Under the pieces are notes generated by a model. It did not search any database, was not told where the DNA came from, and was given only the letters and a program-made list of their open reading frames with translations. A stretch of DNA of 27,911 nucleotides, taken from positions 1 to 27,911 of the forward strand of contig DATKRZ010000114.1 of assembly GCA_035531955.1 (NCBI GenBank), written 5' to 3'. A program made the translations under genes and the position numbers. The DNA is from Bog-756 sp035531955 (lineage in GTDB: Bacteria; Actinomycetota; Acidimicrobiia; Acidimicrobiales; RAAP-2). Shown piece after piece: positions 22,104 to 27,911 of this stretch. Every line of letters starts with the position of its first letter. The stretch's first letter is position 1.

Positions 22104-22433
22104 TCATCCGTCTGACCCGGTGGTGATCTGAAAGGCGCTCAGCCCGAATGGCGGTCCGTGTGACATGAACCCATCTCCGCCGGGCGGCAGTGCGTGGGTG
22201 TACCGATCCAGGGTCATGTGGGTGGATGCATGTCCGGCGATGGTGGCGACTGTTGTTGCGTCGATCCCGGCCCCAAGCATTTGGGATATTGCGGTGTGGC
22301 TCAGGTCATGGATCCTGACACCGCGAACCTTCGCCTTGACGCGGCCATGTCCAGCGCGCCCCTGCTGTCCGGTTCCGTGTTCTGGCGACATCGACGCCAC
22401 CAGGATTAGGGCAGAACTAGGATATGGAAACAA
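22104..22433 (-). pseudogene. Degraded C-terminal fragment of a tyrosine recombinase/integrase
   Basis: A 109-residue frame whose second half matches the C-terminal catalytic end of phage-type integrases: VRIHDLSHTAISQMLGAGID, then IAGHASTHMTLDRYTHALP. The box II His-x-x-Arg is HDLS here, so the catalytic Arg is Ser; the later His and the Tyr in LDRYTHAL remain. The N-terminal arm-binding and core-binding domains and box I are missing, and the first 30 or so residues are not family-like. It should be inactive. It lies 43 bp from the 5' side of tRNA-Ser(GCU), consistent with a former integrated element, although integrases more often sit at the tRNA 3' side. Confidence 0.82.
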
Positions 22434-22476
22434 GCTGGTCAGAGGGTAGGCAGTAAGGGTGCCACTGACCAGGCCT

Positions 22477-22565
22477 GGAGAGGTGCGAGAGCGGCCGAAT
22501 CGGACTCACTGCTAATGAGTTGACCTGGGTAACTGGGTCCGAGGGTTCAAATCCCTCCCTCTCCG
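22477..22565 (+). tRNA. tRNA-Ser (anticodon GCU)
   Basis: An 89-nt class II tRNA. The acceptor GGAGAGG (22477-22483) pairs with CCTCTCC (22558-22564), with discriminator G at 22565. The anticodon stem ACTCA/TGAGT encloses CTGCTAA, giving anticodon GCT. A long variable arm and the T-loop GGTTCAAATCC are present. CCA is not encoded. The 22566-22708 gap to rimO shows nothing further. Confidence 0.95.
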
Positions 22566-22708
22566 CTCGCTCGGGCCCGGCCCGACAGCCCGGTCGCCGG
22601 GCATCGTGAACAGTGCCGTGCGGCGCTGACGACTGGAGCGAGGGTGTCCGACAATCGGCCCCGGTACCCGATCGATTCCGGACCCCGTCGGCCCGGTAGA
22701 TTGTCCTG

Positions 22709-24145
22709 GTGGCCGAGCGGTACTGGATCGAGACGTTGGGCTGCCCGAAGAACCAGGTCGATTCGGACAAGCTGGTCGGAACGCTGACGGTTGGCGGATT
22801 CGAGGCCGCCCCTTCGCCCGGGCAGGCCGACCTGGTGGTCGTCAATACGTGCGCCTTCATCGAGGCGGCGCGCCAGGAGTCGATCGATACCGTGCTGGCC
22901 CTTTCCGACGCCCGCCGCGACGGCGCACGGCTGGTGGTCACCGGGTGCATGGCCGAACGGTACGGGGACGAGCTGGCCGAAGCCCTCCCCGAGGTCGACC
23001 TCGTAGCACCGTTCGGTGCGCCGCTCGCCGGTCCGTCCCGGGTGGCCGACCTGGCCACCGGCACGCCGGTGCACCTGGGCGTCAAGGGCGGGCCTTCGGC
23101 CGCCGCTTCGGCCGCCGCTTCGGCTACCACTTCGGGGCTCCCTTCATTCGACCTGTTGAACCTGCCCCGGCCACCGGCCGCGGCGCCGTGGTCGTACATC
23201 AAGGTCGCCGAAGGATGCGATCGGAACTGCGGGTTCTGCGCCATTCCTTCCTTCCGGGGCAAACAGCGGTCCCGCACCGTCGGATCGATCCTGGACGAGG
23301 TGGACCAACTGAGTGGCCCCGGCCACGCGCTCCGTGAGGTCGTGCTGGTGGCCCAAGACCTCTCCTCCTTCGCCCTCGACCGGTCGGGGGGGCGGACCGG
23401 TCGCATCGACGGCCCCGCCGTGGGTGGCCGCCGGCCCATCGTGGACCTGGTGGCCGCAGTGGCGGCGCGGGTCCCGTGGACGCGGCTGCTCTATCTCTAC
23501 CCGTCGACGCTGGATGACGCGTTGGTCGAGGCCATCATGGCCACCGGGGTTCCCTACTTCGACCTCTCCCTCCAGCACGTGTCGCGGCCCCTCCTCAAGC
23601 GGATGCGCCGGTGGGGTGAGGGCGAGCGGTTCCTCGAGCGGGTCACGTCGATCCGCGCCGTGGAGCCTGCCGCCGCCTTCCGATCATCGTTCATCGTCGG
23701 CTACCCGGGCGAGACCGAGGCCGACCACGAACACCTCCTCGACTGGCTGGAGGAGGCCCAACTGGACTGGGTGGGATTCTTCCCGTTCAGCAACGAGGTC
23801 GGCACCTACGCCTCCGATCTCGGCGGTCAGGTCCCCGACCAGCTGGTCATCGAACGGGTGCGGGAGTGCGCCGAGGTACAAGACGCCATCACCGCCCGCC
23901 GACGGGAGGATCTGATCGGGGAGACAATAGAGGTGCTCGTGGAGGCGCCCGGCGAGGGACGCAGCTACCGCGAAGCGCCGGAGATCGACGGGGTGGTCAC
24001 CTTGCCCGACGACCTGTCGGTGGGTTCGTTCGTGGACGTGATGGTCACCGGGGCCGACGGGCCGGACCTGGAGGCGGTTCCTGTTCGCGGCCGGGGGCCA
24101 GCTGCGCGCCGATCGACTCCTGTGGCGTCGAGAGCGACCCGGTGA
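22709..24145 (+). CDS. rimO: Ribosomal protein S12 methylthiotransferase RimO
   Basis: A 478-residue radical-SAM enzyme that methylthiolates the conserved Asp of ribosomal protein S12. The N-terminal UPF0004 domain has the three cluster Cys residues 12 (ETLGCPKNQ), 48 (NTCAF) and 80 (TGCMAERYG). The radical-SAM cluster is Cys170, 174 and 177 (EGCDRNCGFCAIPSFRGKQR), and later blocks LYLYPSTLDD, SLQHVSRPLLKRMRR and FIVGYPGETE separate RimO from MiaB. A low-complexity AAASAAASATTSG insert (131-143) and a Gly/Arg-rich insert near 225-240 lengthen it. GTG 22709 is the start. The stop overlaps the pgsA GTG. A C-terminal TRAM-like domain follows. Confidence 0.95.
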   Translation: MAERYWIETLGCPKNQVDSDKLVGTLTVGGFEAAPSPGQADLVVVNTCAFIEAARQESIDTVLALSDARRDGARLVVTGCMAERYGDELAEALPEVDLVAPFGAPLAGPSRVADLATGTPVHLGVKGGPSAAASAAASATTSGLPSFDLLNLPRPPAAAPWSYIKVAEGCDRNCGFCAIPSFRGKQRSRTVGSILDEVDQLSGPGHALREVVLVAQDLSSFALDRSGGRTGRIDGPAVGGRRPIVDLVAAVAARVPWTRLLYLYPSTLDDALVEAIMATGVPYFDLSLQHVSRPLLKRMRRWGEGERFLERVTSIRAVEPAAAFRSSFIVGYPGETEADHEHLLDWLEEAQLDWVGFFPFSNEVGTYASDLGGQVPDQLVIERVRECAEVQDAITARRREDLIGETIEVLVEAPGEGRSYREAPEIDGVVTLPDDLSVGSFVDVMVTGADGPDLEAVPVRGRGPAARRSTPVASRATR

Positions 24146-24849
24146 CCGACGGCGCACTCGATCCGGGCACGCCGGCGCCGGGGTGGCGGCCGCCGGGAAG
24201 GCAGGTGCCCGCCACCCCGGCCCCCGGGGAGCCGGTCAGCCGCCGCACCACCTTCGGCCCGTCGGCGCTGCTCACTCCCGCCAATGCCATCACCGTCCTG
24301 CGCCTGTTGGCCACACCGGTGGTGATCGCCCTGATCGTGCTGTGGGGCGCGAGCTGGTTCACCTTCGTCCTCGGAGGGCTCCTGGCCCTGTCCGACGGCA
24401 TCGACGGATGGCTGGCACGGAAGCAGGGCACCACCCGCTCCGGTGCCTTCCTCGATCCACTGGCCGACAAGGTGGTGGTGCTGGGCGCCCTCTTCGCGCT
24501 GGTGGCCAAGGGAATCGTCTGGTGGTTGCCGGTGGCGATCATCGCGTTGCGCGAAGTGGCCATGAGCGTCTACCGGTCGGTGGTCGGCCGCCGCGGGGTG
24601 TCCATCCCGGCCCGCAACACGGCCAAGGTGAAGACCCTCCTGCAGGACGTGGCCATCGGATTGTGCCTGGCACCGCCCCTGGCCACCCACCAGGCGGTGC
24701 TCACCACAGCCATCTGGGTTGCCACGGCGATGACCGTGTTCACCGGCGGCCAGTACTTGCTCGACGGCCGGCGGATGGCCCGCGAGGGCGCGGCCCCCGG
24801 CCCGGCGGCAGAAACGAGCCCGGTCGGCGGCACGAGCTCGGCCGCCTGA
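24142..24849 (+). CDS. pgsA: CDP-diacylglycerol-glycerol-3-phosphate 3-phosphatidyltransferase
   Basis: A 235-residue membrane enzyme making phosphatidylglycerol phosphate. A Pro-rich N-terminal extension of about 40 residues precedes several membrane spans. The CDP-alcohol phosphotransferase motif is SDGIDGWLARKQGTTRSGAF plus LDPLADK, with Asp85, Asp88, Gly89, Arg93, Gly101, Asp105 and Asp109. The gap between AR and the Gly is one residue shorter than in the common form. PgsA assignment rests on the LDPLADK wording and on position beside cinA and recA, a widespread gene order. GTG 24142 overlaps the rimO stop; cinA starts 17 bp after its end. Confidence 0.9.
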   Translation: MTDGALDPGTPAPGWRPPGRQVPATPAPGEPVSRRTTFGPSALLTPANAITVLRLLATPVVIALIVLWGASWFTFVLGGLLALSDGIDGWLARKQGTTRSGAFLDPLADKVVVLGALFALVAKGIVWWLPVAIIALREVAMSVYRSVVGRRGVSIPARNTAKVKTLLQDVAIGLCLAPPLATHQAVLTTAIWVATAMTVFTGGQYLLDGRRMAREGAAPGPAAETSPVGGTSSAA

Positions 24850-24866
24850 GAGACGCCGGAGAAACC

Positions 24867-26162
24867 GTGCGCATCGAGATCGTCGCCGTCGGCACCGAGC
24901 TGCTCCTCGGCCAGATCGCCGACACCAACTCGATGTGGATGGGCGAGCATCTGGCCGCCGCGGGTGTCGCCTCCCACTTCCACCAGGCGGTGGGGGACAA
25001 CCACGCTCGGATGGTGCTGGCCTTCCGGACGGCGCTGGCCCGGAGCGACGGGGTCATCGTGTGCGGAGGGTTGGGCCCGACCCATGACGACATCACCCGG
25101 GAAGCCATCGCCGAGGTCATGAACGTCGCCCTGCGCCGAGACGACCACGTGGTCGAGACGATCCGCTCGATGTTCTCGAGCCGCGGACGGGAGATGCCGG
25201 ACACCAACCTCCGCCAGGCCGACGTCCCCGAGGGTGCCACGATCATCCCCCAGACCAAGGGGACCGCCCCGGGCCTGATCTGCCCGGTGGGACACAAGGT
25301 CATCTATGCGGTCCCCGGTGTCCCCTACGAGATGTCCGACATGTTCGAGCGCGCCATCGTGCCCGACCTCCAGCGCCGCATGGCTGAGTTCGGCGAGTCC
25401 GCCGGGGTCATCGCCAGCCGGGTCATCCGGACATGGGGCATGAGCGAGTCGGGCCTGGCCGAGGCGCTGGACGCCCACATCGCCGACCTCGAGGAGGCCC
25501 CGGGCGGACCGCCGACCGGGTCGACCGGGTCGATCGGGGCTGTCACCGTCGCCTTCCTGGCCAGCGGCATCGAGGGGATCAAAGTGCGGGTGACCGTCCG
25601 GGCCGGTGACCAGGACGCTGCCTCGGCCCTGCTCGACGCCGAAGAGCTCGAGATCCGGCGCATCCTCTCGGTTGCGGCGGGGGACGTCGTGTTCGGCACC
25701 GACGAAGAGGCCATCGAGGACGCGGTGGCCGGGGTGCTCCTCGCCGGCGGGCTCACCCTCGGACTGGCCGAGTCGCTGACCGGTGGGCTGGCGGCGTCAC
25801 GGCTGGTCAACGTGCCCGGCGCCAGCCGGTGGTTCCGGGGCTCGGTGGTGTCCTACGCGGCGCAGGTGAAGTTCGCGGTGCTCGGCGTGCCGGAGGGCCC
25901 CGTGGTGTCCGAGGCCGCGGCCCGGGCCATGGCCGGAGGGGCCCGTCGGGTACTGGGGTCCGACGTGGGACTCGCCATCACCGGAGTGGCCGGGCCCGAC
26001 TCCCAGGACGCCCAGCCTCCCGGCACCGTCTTCGTCGGCTTGGCCCGTGCGGACCGTCCCGACGAGTCGTTCGCCTTCAACGTGCCCGGCGACCGGGACC
26101 GGGTTCGCCAGTACGCCACCATCGCCGCGCTCGACCTGCTCCGGCGGAGGCTGGGGACCTAA
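24867..26162 (+). CDS. cinA: CinA-family protein (competence/damage-inducible; NMN deamidase domain)
   Basis: A 431-residue two-domain protein. The N-terminal domain is MoaB/MogA-like (EIVAVGTELLLGQIADTNS, VCGGLGPTHDDITREAIAEV, VIYAVPGVPYEMSDMF), the COG1058 module linked to ADP-ribose pyrophosphatase activity. The C-terminal CinA domain (LAESLTGGLAASRLVNVPGA, WFRGSVVSYAAQVKFAVLGV, ITGVAGPDS) corresponds to PncC, which deamidates nicotinamide mononucleotide in NAD recycling. GTG 24867 has GGAG six bases upstream; the open frame further upstream overlaps pgsA. In many bacteria cinA is directly before recA; here a minus-strand DUF3048 gene lies between them. Its stop overlaps that gene's stop by two bases. 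Confidence 0.94.
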   Translation: MRIEIVAVGTELLLGQIADTNSMWMGEHLAAAGVASHFHQAVGDNHARMVLAFRTALARSDGVIVCGGLGPTHDDITREAIAEVMNVALRRDDHVVETIRSMFSSRGREMPDTNLRQADVPEGATIIPQTKGTAPGLICPVGHKVIYAVPGVPYEMSDMFERAIVPDLQRRMAEFGESAGVIASRVIRTWGMSESGLAEALDAHIADLEEAPGGPPTGSTGSIGAVTVAFLASGIEGIKVRVTVRAGDQDAASALLDAEELEIRRILSVAAGDVVFGTDEEAIEDAVAGVLLAGGLTLGLAESLTGGLAASRLVNVPGASRWFRGSVVSYAAQVKFAVLGVPEGPVVSEAAARAMAGGARRVLGSDVGLAITGVAGPDSQDAQPPGTVFVGLARADRPDESFAFNVPGDRDRVRQYATIAALDLLRRRLGT

Positions 26163-27403
26163 CCGGCTCTGTTGACCGCCCCCGAGCCGGCGGACGAAGC
26201 GGTCGGTGCCGACGCCGGCGCGGCCACCGGGGTCACGGCGACGGCCTCCGGCACCAGCTCCTCCCACGTGTTGCCCGGCTGCAAGGTGATCGGCGCCCCG
26301 TCGGCGGCCGTCAGCGTGGCGGGCTGGGTGAGGGTGGAGCGGCTCCAGGTGCCGGTGATGGCCACGCCGTTGCGCATCACCACCAGAGGCCCGGTGCCGG
26401 TGGCGGTCACGACGACCTCGTGGCCTCCCCCGGCGTTCTCCACCCACGACCCGTAGGAGGTCTGAACGGTCAAGATGACCACGTTGGTGGCTGTGGTCTG
26501 TGACCCGTCGAGCAGCTTGTCCGGCACACCCGAATAGAGACGGAGGTACTTGCCGGCCGCGGGGCTCCACTGCCAGGTCACGTCGGACGACCCGGAGAAG
26601 GGGATGTGCACGCTGGCTCCCGACCCGGGCACCGAGCCGGTGGGCAGGGCGCCGGAGTACTGGAAGATCGGCGCCGGGGGCGTGGTGTTGGACGGGTCGA
26701 GGGCCCACAGGGACGCCGTGTTCACGAAGGTGGAGTACGGCGACACCCTTCCGGGCTGTTGGATGATGGCCGAGGCGTTGCCCCCCTGGTACAGGTTCTT
26801 GTCGATGAGGGGCGATTCGGAGAGGAGGTTGATCACCGGGTTGATCCCGCCGGCGTGGACGAAGAGCGGGTTGGAGAGTTGCGAGAGGATGCCGACGTCC
26901 GGCTGGCGTGCAGAGCGGAGGTCGCCCACCAGCGGTGCCCCCTGGCACTGGAAGACCGAGACCAGCCGGGTGATCCCTCCCTCGACCGGCTCCTCGAAGA
27001 CGATGTCGGCCTGGTTGAGACCGGCGGAGGGCCGGTCACCGGAGTAGTTGCCGATCTTGATGCCCAGGGCCGGACGGGCCGGCACCGAGCCCGCGGGGGC
27101 GGGCGCCCCGGTCAACGGGCACGGCGGCGCCGCGGCCGGGGCGGCCGTCACCGGGGCGGCCCGGATGGTGGCGGCGGTGTCGTTGTTGCCCTGGGTGACG
27201 AGGACGGCCACCCCGACCCCGACCACCATCACCGCCCCGGTGCCGAGCACGTACCACCAGGCGCGGGAGCCGCCGCCATTTCGGGCCCCCCCCTGCTTGC
27301 GGAGCTCTTGACGGGTGAGGATGGCAGGCTCGGCGGCCGCTCCGGCGTCACGGTCCGAAGGGGCCCCCGACTCGGGCGCGGGTGGCGGTTGCGGGTCCGG
27401 CAT
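26159..27403 (-). CDS. DUF3048-domain membrane-anchored protein (YerB-like)
   Basis: A 414-residue protein with a Pro-rich cytosolic start, one membrane span (about 49-70) and a large outside region. Residues about 110-370 match DUF3048: ALGIKIGNYSGDRPSAGLNQ, ADIVFEEPVEGGITRLVSVF, VGDLRSARQPDVGIL and SPYSTFVNTASLW, and later WSRSTLTQPATLTAADGAPI. The family includes the Bacillus lipoprotein YerB, and its function is not settled; a cell-envelope role is likely. The tail is Ala/Pro-rich. It is convergent with cinA, the two stop codons overlapping, and divergent from recA, so it interrupts the usual cinA-recA pair. Confidence 0.87.
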   Translation of the reverse strand: MPDPQPPPAPESGAPSDRDAGAAAEPAILTRQELRKQGGARNGGGSRAWWYVLGTGAVMVVGVGVAVLVTQGNNDTAATIRAAPVTAAPAAAPPCPLTGAPAPAGSVPARPALGIKIGNYSGDRPSAGLNQADIVFEEPVEGGITRLVSVFQCQGAPLVGDLRSARQPDVGILSQLSNPLFVHAGGINPVINLLSESPLIDKNLYQGGNASAIIQQPGRVSPYSTFVNTASLWALDPSNTTPPAPIFQYSGALPTGSVPGSGASVHIPFSGSSDVTWQWSPAAGKYLRLYSGVPDKLLDGSQTTATNVVILTVQTSYGSWVENAGGGHEVVVTATGTGPLVVMRNGVAITGTWSRSTLTQPATLTAADGAPITLQPGNTWEELVPEAVAVTPVAAPASAPTASSAGSGAVNRAG

Positions 27404-27723
27404 TGAGGGGGGAGGCTACTCGGCGGCATCGGGCCGCGGGTTGATCCTCAGGCACGGATCGGGCGGTGAGTGGTGCCGGGACCGACCGCGGGGCGCCAGG
27501 AGTCGGGGAATGGTTCCGGGCAGGCCATCCGGCGCGGGAACCCGGTATCGGGACCATCCGTCATCGAACATGCGTTCGGGTCTAGAGTGGTTTTCGTCGT
27601 GCAAAGAGCAATCCAGGGTGATCGGCCCGATCCCGATCCGGGCCGGCCCGGCCGGGTGTCACACCCCCTCCGTAGGGTCGGCACCGCCAAGTGAGCGACA
27701 GCATTCGAGGAGAGCAGAGAGAC
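27404..27723. other. Upstream region of recA
   Basis: About 320 bases between the divergent DUF3048 and recA genes with no supported gene. It contains the SOS box at 27565-27578 and, just after it, a weak -10-like TAGAGT (27583-27588), which would place the recA start of transcription about 130 bases before the ATG. A long 5' leader is therefore likely. Confidence 0.5.
27565..27578. promoter_or_regulatory. LexA/SOS box of recA
   Basis: CGAACATGCGTTCG is a perfect match to the Gram-positive/actinobacterial LexA palindrome (GAAC-N4-GTTC with flanking C and G). It lies 146 bases upstream of the recA ATG, where LexA would repress transcription until DNA damage. Confidence 0.92.
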
Positions 27724-27911
27724 ATGGAACGTGACAAGGCACTCGACATGGCCCTGGGCCAGATCGAGAAGCAGTTCGGCAAGGGGTCCATCATGCGCAT
27801 GGGCGAGAACCTCCACATGAACATCGAGGCCATCCCGACGGGGGCGCTGGCCCTCGACCTCGCCCTCGGCATCGGTGGCCTCCCGCGAGGCCGGATCGTG
27901 GAGATCTTCGG
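27724..27911 (+). CDS. recA: Recombinase RecA (N-terminal part; 3' end outside window)
   Basis: The first 62 codons of RecA, which polymerises on single-stranded DNA, pairs homologous strands and triggers LexA self-cleavage. The start MERDKALDMALGQIEKQFGK and the following GSIMRMGE, IPTGALALDLALGIGGLPRG and RIVEIFG are the standard RecA opening. The sequence ends just before the Walker A loop. ATG 27724 has a purine-rich GAGGAGAG upstream. The SOS box in the leader indicates LexA control. Confidence 0.97.
   Translation, partial: MERDKALDMALGQIEKQFGKGSIMRMGENLHMNIEAIPTGALALDLALGIGGLPRGRIVEIF

Noticed and set aside
25797..26948. 383-codon minus-strand open frame spanning cinA and DUF3048
   Set aside because: It overlaps two well-supported genes and is Arg/Gly/His-rich without motifs.

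Overview
This window is strongly GC-rich, uses GTG starts freely, and packs many genes with GTGA or ATGA stop/start overlaps. Three features point to an actinobacterium: a DUF222-type HNH endonuclease, a HemQ of the Gram-positive kind, and a groEL standing alone behind a perfect CIRCE element. The order rimO-pgsA-cinA-(DUF3048)-recA and an LPFTG-anchored protein would fit the class Acidimicrobiia. That placement is inference from gene content, not a measured phylogeny.

Layout. (1) 1-2773: a copper-linked block with the tail of a SHOCT-like protein, a membrane-anchored cupredoxin, a CsoR-type copper repressor, a permease with a C-terminal YHS metal-binding domain, and a small helical protein. 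(2) 3101-6463: tRNA-Ser(UGA) and pheA on the minus strand, divergent by 23 bp from larB-larC, two genes for the nickel-pincer nucleotide (NPN) cofactor. (3) 6495-12466: mixed housekeeping and accessory genes, namely an HNH endonuclease, an FKBP lipoprotein, an ArsB/NhaD-like permease, two GNAT acetyltransferases, a DUF302 protein, a NUDIX hydrolase and a small four-Cys protein. (4) 12518-15228 (minus): a tight operon hemQ, larE, a stand-alone NIL-domain protein and a methyltransferase. LarE completes the LarB/C/E set for NPN synthesis, but no LarA-type NPN enzyme lies in the window. (5) 15327-16998: groEL with CIRCE. (6) 17136-19460: a QueA-like gene and an SDR in one operon, divergent from soxR. 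The SDR promoter has the 19-bp spacer typical of MerR/SoxR targets. (7) 19461-22476: a looser, less GC-biased stretch with a YHYH lipoprotein, a gene-free interval, an LPFTG surface protein and an integrase remnant that has lost its catalytic Arg, ending at tRNA-Ser(GCU). It looks like a decayed insertion region. (8) 22709-27911: rimO, pgsA and cinA, a convergent DUF3048 gene, and the start of recA behind a perfect LexA/SOS box.

The points most worth following are the hemQ-larE-NIL-methyltransferase operon with a three-cysteine LarE, the SoxR-linked SDR/QueA-like pair, the copper block at the left end, and the degraded island beside tRNA-Ser(GCU). I saw no CRISPR array, intact insertion sequence or rRNA.
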